Assembly: GCF_015832195.1 (NCBI RefSeq)
Contig: NC_052027.1
Location: 4,604,649 to 4,668,648, forward strand
From: Motacilla alba alba
Taxonomy: Eukaryota; Chordata; Aves; Passeriformes; Motacillidae
Direction: 5' to 3'
Length of the DNA stretch: 64,000 nucleotides
Position numbers and translations under genes: made by a program. The notes beneath the pieces are model-generated. The model saw only the letters and a list, made by a program, of their open reading frames with translations. It was not told the origin of the DNA and did not search any database. Shown here piece by piece: positions 39,801-48,200 of this stretch (position 1 is the stretch's first letter; every line of letters starts with the position of its first letter).

Positions 39801-42529
39801 ACAAGGGGGAATGGCTTCAGACAGAAAGAGGATAGTTTTAGATTAGCTATTAGGAAGAAATTTTACTCTGAGAGGGTGATGAGACCCTGGCACAGGGTGC
39901 CCAGAGAAGCTGTGGCTGCCCCTGGATCCCTGGCAGTGCCCAAGGCCAGGCTGGACAGGGCTTGGAGCAACCTGGGATAGGGGAAGGTGTCCCTGCCCAT
40001 GGCAGGGGGATGGAATGTGATGGGCTTTAACCTCTTTTCAGAACAGCCCATTCAGTGATCCTGTGATACAACGCCATGACTTATATCTCATCCCAATCTC
40101 TAACCATCAGGGGAATCTTTTATCTCTTCCAGCAGTTTTATAAATAATTGCACTTCAGGAATAACCACCCCTTTCCCAAACCATGCTGGTTTGCTGACCT
40201 CAGCCCAGCTACACTTCCAGTGCAGAGGACACATCCTCTTCTTGCAGCATTTCACCATTACCTGAGGGAGCATCCCCAGGCTCCCACTGCTCAGCTGGAG
40301 ACTGCTGGAGGTTGGGATCTGCTCATCCTCCCTGCCAAGCTCTCCGAGGCTTTTTTGCTAATTTAGGGGTAAAAACATGTTTATAATCCATGTCGGCTTT
40401 CAGTAATCATCATGTTCTGCTTCTGGATAAGTAACAGACAGGGATTGCCTGCCACACAAAGGGGAGGAAACAGGACTGAGCTGCAGCTGTTTTGTAAGCT
40501 GTGTTATAACACCAAACGTGAGAGCCAAGAGGTGCTGCGGGGAGAGGGCACAGGCAGGGCATGCCAGGAGCAGCACTCCATCCAAGCTTACACAACCTTT
40601 GCAGGGAGTGCTGCATTTTTTGCAGCTTGATGATGCTTTGGGCCAACAGCAGAGGTCAGAATTGCCCTCATTTATGCAAGCACCAGGCAAGTCAGAGCAG
40701 AGCTCAGGGCTGGCTGCCTGGCCCAAGCCTCTGAGCACTAAGGTGAGCTAAACTTTATGTAACTACTTTTTTTTTTTTTTTTAAGGTTATTCCAGGAAAA
40801 AGTGCTTCATTTCACAACCCCAGTAAAACTGCTGGACTATATTAAGCACTAAATTAGATTTCCTGATTGTGTCCCAGTGGATCTATGTATGCACAGAAAT
40901 CTCTTTCCATTTGCCATCTAGTTGTGCACTATCATCAATGGGAGAAAAGAAAAACAGCTCACTCAGAGGAAGAAAATGCTGAAAATAGCCCTACCATGAA
41001 AGAGAAGGAAAGGATGCTTTAAGTTTCCAGCAACTTCATAAAGAAAGATAAGGTGGCAATTCTTAGAATGGACCATTCTTGCCAGCAGAATGGTTCCCAG
41101 CATCTTCCTGGGCAGGTGCTGAGAGCACAGCCACCCTCTTTTACAGCTAAGCTGAAGAATAAATTGCAGCTTCTACTCTGTCTGAAATCAGGAACTTTTG
41201 ATTCACATCAAAGTCAGGAGTCAGGATTGCAAGGCTGTACATGCAGGACATCAGTGTCCGCTGAGCAGCCAGGCAGTGCAGTGCCGTGGAGGGACCTGCT
41301 GCTCCAGAATCTCAATTAAACTCTCAGTTTGTGCTTTGTCCCCAATTTTCAGGTGGGGAAAAGAGGAGAACACTTTACTGTTTGCAGGGGGCCACCCCAA
41401 AGGAGGCACAGAGATGAAAAACAGTCTGGATTTGGCAAAAACAAAGCAAAGACACGAGACCAAAAAAACCAAATCTTTGGTTCCCATTTTAGGGCTATCC
41501 TCATGTCACCTTCCAGGCTCTAGATCTGTTTTGCACCCCCAGAAATGCCTTCCAAAAGAGCCCCCCTTCCCAGCCAGGGCAAAGCACTGAGCCTGATCCA
41601 CCTGAACACTTTGCTGCCAGAATCTTTGGTGCTGTGCCAAGTGCTTTGGCAGGAGCTGCTCGGTGCTAAGCACCCAGAAATCCAGTCTGCTAAACCCATC
41701 CCCAACAGCTCCAGCCATCATATTCACCAAGGCACCTCAGGCACCGACAGCAGCTTATCCCAACCCTCACCTCTTTGCCTTAGTGTGCAAACATGTCCCA
41801 GCTTGTCGTGGCCCATGTGGGGACAGGGGTGGGTGGCCAAAACCTGAGTGGCCATCAGACATTGCAGGGGGCATGTCCCAGCAGAGCTCAGCCTGCTCAG
41901 CCTTAACCTCAGCATCCACAGTGCCAGAGCCTGCAGCAAAGCCAGCAGTGATGGCCTGGGGACAGGCAGGAGCTTAGGGATGGAGTGGGAGCATGAGGAG
42001 AAAGAGCAGGAGGGAGCAGCCAGAGAGGGGATGCTGCTGCTCATGGCATGAACCAGGGATCTAAACCCTGACTAAACTTCAGGGGAAAGCAAGGAAAATA
42101 CACACTAGCTGATGCATTTTCTACAGGTTCTACTGCTGGGAAATAACTTGAAAATATGAATCTCCCCAGTGCCCCATTAGGGAGAGAAATTATTTCTAAA
42201 ACAAGCATGAAAATCCATCAGAAATTAGTCACAACCAAAACTCCCTTGACATTGCAAGTGTCCACCGCCCCACCATTCCTTTCTCCTGGGATTGTCCCAC
42301 TCCCTGCACTCCAGGTTCCTGCAAACCCATCTCCTGTGCTCAGCCTCTCTCCTCTCCCTGACAAACCCACCCTCTGCTCCTTGCTGCCAAGCCACAGAGC
42401 CTGCAGGTACCCCCTCCTGGGGGAAGGTGGGGACCTAGGACTAGGGCATCACACGGTGTCCCCTCCTGTCACACCACTCTCCTGGAGCTCCCTACCCCAC
42501 ACAGGGAGTTTACCTGAAGGGTTATGCAT
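9605..42529 (-). CDS. MT-Ox: MT-Ox, gadusol methyltransferase-oxidoreductase (whole gene, 11 coding exons)
   Basis: The enzyme turns 2-epi-5-epi-valiolone into gadusol, using SAM and NAD+, in the step after EEVS. Joined exons (42529-42514, 38883-38724, 37080-36968, 35980-35748, 28765-28529, 27902-27825, 26605-26389, 21758-21550, 21031-20959, 15885-15768, 9800-9605) give 1650 nt, 549 aa plus TGA, with no frameshift or stop. Residues about 98-270 are a class I O-methyltransferase fold of the caffeoyl-CoA/catechol type: a motif I region at 111-122, FIDAD at 187-191 and VENTL near 216-220. Residues about 300-549 are a classical short-chain dehydrogenase: TGGGQGIG at 310-317, NNAG at 387-390, Ser440, and YNASK with Tyr455 and Lys459. 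Methyltransferase motif I is atypical (see findings). The gene lies divergently beside EEVS. The two-domain order is diagnostic; the first exon is the least certain part. Confidence 0.93.
9801..15767 (-). other. MT-Ox intron 10
   Basis: Nearly 6 kb. AT-rich with short A/T homopolymers and no recognised gene or transposon. It contains a 163-codon hydrophobic open frame at 12987-13478 that I do not accept as a gene. Confidence 0.8.
15768..15885 (-). CDS. MT-Ox: MT-Ox exon 10 (SDR catalytic Tyr and Lys)
   Basis: 118 nt, residues 447-484, containing [15 protein letters not shown] with Tyr455 and Lys459 of the YxxxK motif, then VNCISP. The acceptor is CTTGTAG. A second AG 14 bases downstream (CCCACAG) looks stronger but would break the frame, so the upstream one is chosen. 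Donor GTAAGT. Confidence 0.94.
16181..16500. repeat. AT-rich tract
   Basis: Dense TATA, ATAATAT and CATATAT words with very little G or C, in MT-Ox intron 9, just outside exon 10. Probably a degenerate AT microsatellite. Confidence 0.6.
19322..19403. repeat. 82-bp imperfect direct repeat, copy A
   Basis: In MT-Ox intron 9. Shares CATATTTAT, GCAGATGGACA, GGTTTTCAGT and CTACTAGATTTTCT in the same order and spacing with copy B about 906 bp away, at roughly 80% identity by eye. Confidence 0.7.
20228..20309. repeat. 82-bp imperfect direct repeat, copy B
   Basis: Second copy, same orientation and same length as copy A, between MT-Ox exons 9 and 10. Family not recognised. Confidence 0.7.
20959..21031 (-). 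CDS. MT-Ox: MT-Ox exon 9 (SDR catalytic Ser)
   Basis: 73 nt, residues 422-445 ([20 protein letters not shown] and onward). Ser440 in NTASMAS is the likely catalytic serine. Acceptor GTCACAG, donor GTGAGT; one base is left over and joins exon 10. Confidence 0.94.
21032..21549 (-). other. MT-Ox intron 8
   Basis: 518 bp, AT-rich, nothing else seen. Confidence 0.9.
21550..21758 (-). CDS. MT-Ox: MT-Ox exon 8 (SDR NNAG motif)
   Basis: 209 nt, residues 353-421. It contains [19 protein letters not shown] (NNAG at 387-390) and FNVNLRGLF, whose Asn belongs to the SDR catalytic tetrad. Acceptor AATGCAG, donor GTAAGT. Confidence 0.95.
21759..26388 (-). other. MT-Ox intron 7
   Basis: About 4.6 kb with no recognised gene or element. 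Confidence 0.88.
26389..26605 (-). CDS. MT-Ox: MT-Ox exon 7 (SDR nucleotide-binding motif)
   Basis: 217 nt, residues 280-351. After a basic linker ([16 protein letters not shown]) it gives [13 protein letters not shown], the TGxxxGIG nucleotide-binding motif of classical short-chain dehydrogenases, then VAVVDL, whose Asp at the end of strand 2 fits NAD(H) rather than NADP(H). Donor GTAAGC, acceptor TTGCAG. Confidence 0.95.
26606..27824 (-). other. MT-Ox intron 6
   Basis: 1.2 kb; holds the 17-bp tandem duplication beside the donor. Confidence 0.88.
27781..27814. repeat. 17-bp perfect tandem duplication beside MT-Ox exon 6
   Basis: AAATGCTCACAGAGAGG twice in a row followed by AAAT, ending 10 bp from the exon 6 donor in intron 6. 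Confidence 0.85.
27825..27902 (-). CDS. MT-Ox: MT-Ox exon 6 (end of methyltransferase, linker)
   Basis: 78 nt, 26 codons, residues 254-279 ([20 protein letters not shown] and onward). It supplies the last strand of the methyltransferase and the start of the linker. Acceptor TTGCAG, donor GTGGGT, phase 0 at both ends, so skipping it would keep the frame. Confidence 0.9.
27903..28528 (-). other. MT-Ox intron 5
   Basis: 626 bp. The first 24 bases in gene sense can be read through in frame (VSAMPLVK) to a second possible donor at about 28505. Confidence 0.85.
28529..28765 (-). CDS. MT-Ox: MT-Ox exon 5 (methyltransferase FIDAD motif)
   Basis: 237 nt, exactly 79 codons, residues 175-253. It contains [12 protein letters not shown] (Asp189, Asp191) and [13 protein letters not shown] (Glu217, Asn218), equivalent to the Asp and Asp-Asn pairs of catechol and caffeoyl-CoA O-methyltransferases. 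The donor is taken as GTTAGT after PRVEQ, because the join to exon 6 then reads [19 protein letters not shown], the normal end of this fold. A downstream in-frame GTGCCT donor would add 8 residues. Confidence 0.92.
28766..35747 (-). other. MT-Ox intron 4
   Basis: The largest intron, about 7 kb. No transposon with a clear signature and no gene seen. Confidence 0.85.
35748..35980 (-). CDS. MT-Ox: MT-Ox exon 4 (methyltransferase motif I)
   Basis: 233 nt, residues 98-174. It holds the start of the Rossmann-like methyltransferase core: [14 protein letters not shown], then [11 protein letters not shown] at 112-122 and the following helix and strand ending FACAEEPY. Usual motif I in this family has an acidic residue two before the first Gly and a G-x-x-x-G-Y pattern; here the acid is Leu114 and the loop is KLK. 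Donor GTAAAA, acceptor CCACAG. Confidence 0.93.
35981..36967 (-). other. MT-Ox intron 3
   Basis: 987 bp, nothing recognised. Confidence 0.85.
36968..37080 (-). CDS. MT-Ox: MT-Ox exon 3
   Basis: 113 nt, encoding residues 60-96 ([13 protein letters not shown] to GKLFSQE). The acceptor CTCCAG is preceded, in gene sense, by an uninterrupted 25-base T run at 37111-37087, so the polypyrimidine tract is itself a homopolymer. Donor GTAAAA. Phase matches both neighbours. The C-terminal GKLFSQEGQ runs into the first methyltransferase helix in exon 4. Confidence 0.88.
37081..38723 (-). other. MT-Ox intron 2
   Basis: 1.6 kb; contains the A25 run at its 3' end in gene sense, otherwise nothing recognised. 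Confidence 0.85.
37087..37111. repeat. A25 homopolymer
   Basis: Twenty-five consecutive A on the plus strand, read as T in MT-Ox sense, where they form the polypyrimidine tract of exon 3. Confidence 0.9.
38724..38883 (-). CDS. MT-Ox: MT-Ox exon 2
   Basis: 160 nt, acceptor TTTCAG, donor GTACAG. It encodes residues 7-58 ([18 protein letters not shown] and onward, ending near [12 protein letters not shown]), the helical N-terminal arm before the methyltransferase core. Enters with two bases and leaves with two. Confidence 0.88.
38884..42513 (-). other. MT-Ox intron 1
   Basis: 3.6 kb, containing one CR1 fragment and a T-run near 40770. Its 5' boundary depends on the tentative exon 1. Confidence 0.5.
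39789..40071 (+). mobile_element. CR1 LINE fragment in MT-Ox intron 1
   Basis: CR1 3' region in plus orientation: GGAAGAAATTTTACTCTGAG, AGAAGCTGTGGCTGCCCC, GGCCAGGCTGGACAGGGC and ATGGCAGGGGGATGGAA, ending near TGATCCTGTGATA. Antisense to MT-Ox. Confidence 0.85.
42514..42529 (-). CDS. MT-Ox: MT-Ox exon 1 (start codon, 16 nt coding)
   Basis: Candidate first coding exon, encoding MHNPS plus the first base of a Glu codon, followed by the donor GTAAAC. The ATG at 42529-42527 has A at -3. The one leftover base fits the two-base start of exon 2 exactly. Exon 2 has no in-frame ATG before conserved sequence, so an upstream start exon is required. It was chosen on phase, donor quality and position only; another short exon or a 5' UTR exon further upstream remains possible. 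Confidence 0.5.
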
Positions 42530-43889
42530 GTTCCTTCTTGTCCCCTGGCCTCAGAGGATGCTGTGGTGGGTTTGCTGTCTCTGCAGAGCAGGAGGTCGGT
42601 GCTTGGGCGCCCGGGGAGGGGACAGAGTCTCCTCCCTCAATCACCAGGGCAGAGCCCCAGCCCTGGGGAGAGGCTGCGTGGGGAGGATGGCTCCAGGCTG
42701 GGGCTGCACCCTCCTGACCCACCCAGAGCACAGGCAGCAGGTGAGATCCAACAGCATCTGACATGAGAAAGGCACAACAAAGGAGCCGACTCTCAGAGCC
42801 TTTGCTTTACATAAGAGTAAGTTCACATCCTGACCTTGGAAAGCTGCTGGCTCTCAAGAAAGTAATTGGCAGTTTCATAACCTTCTAGTTACATATCATA
42901 GACATGCCCCAGCTAAACCACCAGGTATGGGGCCAAAAAGGTCCCAGGACTCTGAACCCCAGATTATCTACAAGTGGTCCTTAGGCACAAGGTCACCACT
43001 GCCCTGTACAGCCGCACTCTGGAGTAACCCCTGCTCTGGGGGGCAGCTCTCTGCTGGAGCTGCTACCAGTTGATCTGCACCCCAAGAAAGGGTCCCAGGA
43101 AGGGACTGCCTGAGGCAAGTATCAGCAGCAAGCAGTGGGAACATCCCAGGTATCCAAAAGCCTGAGGTGGCCTGCAGCAGGTTTGGGCAGAAAGGGCTGG
43201 TGAGGAATTAAAGCAAAGTCCTTAAAGTGTGATGGAGCTGAGGTGGGCTGGCCATCTCCTCCTCATCCAGATGAAACACAAACTGAAGGCAGTGAGGAAA
43301 TATGGATTACCCCATAACCAGAACAGCATCTGTCACCTCTGGGATGTATCACCCCGGGCTCATTCACTCAAGGACAGACTCAATGTACCTACAAAGTGTG
43401 CAGAGACACCCCAGAGCAGGGGAGGTAAGCAGGCTGAGGGAGCTCACACAGGGCTCTTGGCAGCCCCTCTGCGGGATGGAAGGTACAGAGACACGGCAGT
43501 CATTGGTGCTGGCAAGCAAGGGGCTGTGGAAAGTTAATTTGTCATCTTCTCAAATGTAACAGAAGATATTTCAGTGTCCTCAGAATAGAATAGGGAAGTA
43601 TAAATAGAAAATAATTAAATGCACGCGATGAAAGAGTAAAAGAAAAGCAAATAAAAGAAGTCTCAATGCTGACTGCATTGTTATTAATTAAAAAAATAAA
43701 CAAGATTTAAAAAACAAACCTCTTGGCATACCTAAGATTGTTCTATTTTATGATTTAGTAAACAACAAACTGCATTAGAATTGCAGTTCCCGCAGAAAGC
43801 AATAAAAATTGTGTTTAGATTGGGACTTAAAATTCCAGAAAAGTATTTGGTAAACAGGCTACAAGCTTTAGTGTGCCATCTAAAGGGCA

Positions 43890-43975
43890 CTAGCTTTAAG
43901 GTGACTTTGGGAAAGTTGTTTCACTTCTGAGACTCTATTTTCTTCTTCTACAAAATGGGGTTAACAGCCTGTCCT
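43890..43975 (+). mobile_element. MIR-like ancient tRNA-SINE fragment
   Basis: The series GTGACTTTGGGAAAGTTG, TTTCACTTCTGAG and TCTACAAAATGGGGTTAACA follows the MIR core order (TTGGGCAAGT, ACTTCTCTGAG, TCTGTAAAATGGGGATAA). It lies in the MT-Ox/EEVS intergenic region. Confidence 0.65.
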
Positions 43976-44453
43976 CTTTAAAAAGCACTTTGCCATCTGG
44001 AGATGAAGCCAGCAGTGAGGACTGGAGTCAGGAGTTAGGCACTTTTTGGAGCAGGGCTACATGGCTTTGGAGATTTTTCTTGCAACTTTTTCTCAATATT
44101 AATTTTGAGACAGATGAAGGTTCCAAAGTGAAATTGGCTGCAATTAAGCCTTCACAGCAATAACACAGCGGGTTCTTTAGGACCCATTTTTTCCTGCCTC
44201 TGCTTTTACATCTGATTTTGGTTTTCTTGATCTTTGTTTCTGAACAAGGACAGCTTTCAGAAACATGGCTGAGAAGGTGGCAAAGACAGGTTTGTGCCTT
44301 CAGGCACTGCTGGTGAAATCAAAGGAAGGTCTTCCTGTGCTCAGCACACAGAGCTGTATGCCAAGGGAATACTTTGTGTGGCAACCTGAGCCTGGGGCCT
44401 TCCAAAAGCCCCAGCTGGAAGATCACATGGAAAAGTGAATTGTGCATCCCCCA

Positions 44454-44461
44454 GTCACGTG
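44454..44461 (+). promoter_or_regulatory. GTCACGTG E-box (MITF/TFE type)
   Basis: GTCACGTG is the high-affinity core for MITF/TFE factors. It lies about 640 bp upstream of the EEVS ATG, in the region shared with MT-Ox. A TCACATG site lies 31 bp upstream at 44423-44429. Binding is inferred only. Confidence 0.35.
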
Positions 44462-44862
44462 GGGATCAAAACCCAGCTCATGCCCCGAACAGCCCTTCAG
44501 GAGATAAATGCTCTCTGATAATTTTTTTAAACCCACCATAAAAGCAAGAATATCTATTATATATATATAGTTTTGTTCCTCAATTCAAGAAAATCCCAGG
44601 AATGTGAACTCAAAAGAGGTTTAACCAGCTGGTATTGATCCCCATGCTTCTGCTCCCATAAGAGCAGCATAGAGCTGCAGCCAGATCAGAGGCTCTGCTC
44701 AGCAAAGGAGGTTCCTGAGTGATGTGAAGAATCACACAAACTGCCTTTCATAACTTTAAATTTGCTGTAGGGCATCATGTTGGAAGTTAATGTATGCACT
44801 TCTATTGTACATCTTAAGAATTATAAAACCAGCTGATTACACAACTCCATCCTGGCAGTCGC

Positions 44863-44868
44863 ACGTGT
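44863..44868 (+). promoter_or_regulatory. CACGTG E-box upstream of EEVS
   Basis: Palindromic CACGTG 236 bp upstream of the EEVS ATG, with a further TCACATG at 44937-44943. Flanks are G and T, weaker for MITF than the 44454 site. Confidence 0.3.
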
Positions 44869-45103
44869 CTTCAAACACTCCTGCCACCCCTAACGTGCAT
44901 CCCAGATTAGGTAATCTCAGTTTTGTAATTAGTCTCTCACATGGAGACGAGACCTCCCCTCCCGGTGCCTGGTCACCCTGCAGCCTTTAAAAAGCACCTC
45001 AAAGGCACCCAGTGATGGGAGATCTCTGGGTAGGGAGATTTCCCCTTCTGGAAGCATGCTGGTGACAGAAGAGGCGCGTGCTGCAGCAGTCCCAGGAGCC
45101 ACC

Positions 45104-45228
45104 ATGGCCCAGGAGCCCCGGCAGACGGATTTCCAGCTGGTGCGAGTCAAGAGCACGTGGTGCCGCGTCAAGAAAGGAGAAGCCCTTTCCAAGGACGAGG
45201 ACGAGGTCACTCTCTCTGAGGCAACAAT
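45104..45228 (+). CDS. EEVS: EEVS exon 1
   Basis: 125 nt encoding MAQEPRQTDFQLVRVKSTWC and onward, 41 codons plus AT of the next. Donor GTGAGT. This N-terminal arm is charged and precedes the cyclase core. The start codon context is GCCACCATGG. Confidence 0.92.
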
Positions 45229-48200
45229 GTGAGTATAAGAAGGAGCCTGTGCTGCTCTGGCCAGCCAAACTGGGGGGTCTTGGTGGGATGGAAAAACCAT
45301 TTTGGGTGCCATGGCGGCTTCAACCCGCAATGACAGAATTACAGAATAGTTCAGGCTGGAAGGGATCTTTGAAGGTCATCTAATCCAAGCCCCTAAGGTG
45401 GGCAGGCACACCTTCCACTAGACCAGGGTGCTCCAAGCCCCATCCGGCCTGACCTAATGTACAAACCTGGGAACATGTCTTGGGAACATGGGCAGTATGG
45501 CAGCACAGGCGGTTGCAGTGCTCCTTGACACAGCTCAGAGTTACAGAGGGAATTTTATCAACAGCCTCCATTTTTGTAGACAGGAATTTTCTTTGAACTT
45601 CTGAAAAGCTTACGCAGGGACATCTGTGTGCTGCACTTGGGCTCATTTTCTCCAGTTCTGTGAAAATTCAATCTGTGCGTGCGCAAAATCTCACACCGAG
45701 GCATGGGAGACAGATGGGTTTATAGAGGTGGTTGCAGACAAATGAAATGGGTAGGTGGGAAAAATAAACTGTCACTGACAGGAGCAAAACCCTTAACACA
45801 TCCCTCAAACTGCAGAAGTCACCTAATGCTGCTTCAGATAGAGCAAAGACAAAACTTTCCCCCAGGGATACACACAGCTCTTTGCTGATAGTACATCTCT
45901 CCAGTTAATTATCTTTTAATTACAGCATGCTCCTTTTCACAAGCACATGGAGCTCCATTCATGATGCAGATCTTTTTTTAATGCAGTTCTCTTCTGCATG
46001 TCAGAAGTTTTCCAGCCTTTGTCATGCTCAGATGTTAATGACACAAGTCCAACCCTTTTCTCAGGTCAGAGGGACCTTCACCACCACTGGCAGTGACCCC
46101 ACACTCACACGAGCATCACCCAGGCAGAGCTGCAGCAGGACTTTGGCAGACCCAAAACCAGCCTGCTGGACCTCAGTCAATAGAAGGATGAACCTAGGGC
46201 CCAAGAACATACAGAAAAATCCTCAGCTGATATATGCTCCCACAAGGTCATGCTCAGCCCCAAATTCTCCATGATCTCCATAGAGCAGAGGGGTTGCAAT
46301 GGGTACTGGTTGTACCATCCAGCACCCAAAGCTGATTCCACCAAAAAATATTCCAAACCATCCTTGTCTCTTAGAAGGGTCACACACCAGATGTGAATGC
46401 ACATGGAGTTGAGTACAGCTATAAGATGGTGCATTGAAATGTGCACAACAATGCTTTTTCCGATACCATATTTGAAAGGCCCAGAAAAAATTTTCTGGAA
46501 GGTGTAAATCCTCACTGGTTATCTTTAACAGCTATGAAGTTTAAGGGCTTAGAGTCTTTAAGAGTTTAAGACTTAGAGACAATTTGGTAAAGAAAGCAGA
46601 GAAGCATCTCTTTTGACCTCTAAGTGAATGTTCAGGCATGTGAAAAGAAATTGGGCATGTAGGGAAATCTGATTATCCAATGAACATCACAGAAACTCAT
46701 TTTTTTACCAAAATGCTGCTCAAAAAACAGTCTCTTATAAAATATGTTTTCATGTTTCCTTCTGCGTGGTTTGTTTTGTTTGGTTTTTTTTTTCTTTTTG
46801 ATTCCCAACTTGTTTTTTGCCTGGTTTGCCCATCCCACAGAAGGAAGGGGTTGTAGAGCTGTGTCTTTCATTAGTTTAGATAGATAACTAATTTTGGCTT
46901 TTATTTACCCTTGAAAAGTCTAATGTGGAATTGTTTGCCAACCCCCAAATCATTTTCTTTCCCTCTTCAGGAGCACTTCCCATTTCTATCACACCTATTT
47001 CGAGGTAGAGATCTGCTAGTTCAACTAGAGCATTGTAGAAACACAGGTCTGAATGGAGATGTGTGGCTTTGTGTAGATAGACAGGAATAAATTAACTCTT
47101 ACCACCCAGATACACCATCAGAGGATGCTTCTTCCATAAATGTGGAAAATTTTGGCAACCTCTTCTCTTCCCCACTCCCTTTCTGAAAGCTGAAATGATT
47201 GGCCTTTCTCATTCTCTATGGGTTTTCAAATTCTAGCATGAAAAACATGCCCCAGCCCTTCTAGACTATATCTTTTTAATTCTATGTAGGAATTCAGACA
47301 TTTAACTCTTCACTTAGACCTTGGAGAGCTTCTTCATGAATAAAATTGCTGAACCCTGATGCCCAGGGAGGTAACCCACCCTCACAGCCCCATGTTTCGG
47401 TAGTGCAGGGGCAGGAGACTCCACATTCTTTATCTCCCAGCTACATCCTTAAACTCGTTCAGACATGCAAAGGTCAAGCTAGGAATACAGTGATTTCAAA
47501 CCATGTTTTCTGATCCTTGCCAGAGGTGAGTGCATCTCCGAAGGTGGGATTTCCTGGATAATTGAAGCTCCCATCTATTTCTGCTACAAAGTGGTAGAAA
47601 CGTACAACATTCTGGAGCCCTCTAACACCACTCTGCTCTGGGGTCACATCACTGATCCCCAGCAAACAGAGCTGGCCACGGCCAGCAAGAGGAAACTGCG
47701 GCGCTTCATCGTCATAGACGAAGTCGTCGACAAACTTTACGGCTCCAAAGTCAGAGAATACTTCGAAGAGAACAACGTCCAGCACAAAATCCTCGCCCTG
47801 CCGACCACCGAGGAAACAAAATCCATGGACTTGGTGTTGAACATCTTGCACGAGGTGCAGAGCTTCAGCCTGGACCGGCGCACGGAGCCCATCATCGCCA
47901 TCGGCGGGGGCGTGTGCCTGGACATCGTGGGCCTCGCCGCGTCGCTCTACAGGAGACGCACCCCCTACATTCGGGTCCCCACCACCCTCCTCTCCTACGT
48001 GGATGCCAGCGTGGGGGCCAAGAACGGGGTGAACTTTCTGCAGTGTAAGAACAAGCTCGGGGGCTACACGCCCCCCGTGGCGAGTTTCCTGGACAGATCC
48101 TTCCTCCAGAGCATCCCTCGGCGGCACATCTCCAATGGCCTCGGGGAAATTTTAAAGGTATGAGCTTTTGCATGTGCAGTTCTCAAAACTGAAAAGTCAT

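Larger units (their letters stand above)
42530..45103. promoter_or_regulatory. shared upstream region of MT-Ox and EEVS
   Basis: About 2.6 kb between divergent start codons. It holds the MIR-like SINE, a (TA)n run near 44560 and E-boxes clustered in the EEVS-proximal 700 bp. Both promoters presumably lie here, but no convincing TATA box was found; TTTAAAAAG at 44985-44993 is a weak candidate for EEVS. Confidence 0.5.

Noticed and set aside
42156..42761. 201-codon plus-strand frame overlapping the MT-Ox start region
   Set aside because: Composition is random Pro/Ser/Leu, with no domain. It overlaps the candidate MT-Ox exon 1 on the other strand.
47474..48127. 217-codon minus-strand frame
   Set aside because: Antisense shadow of EEVS exon 2.
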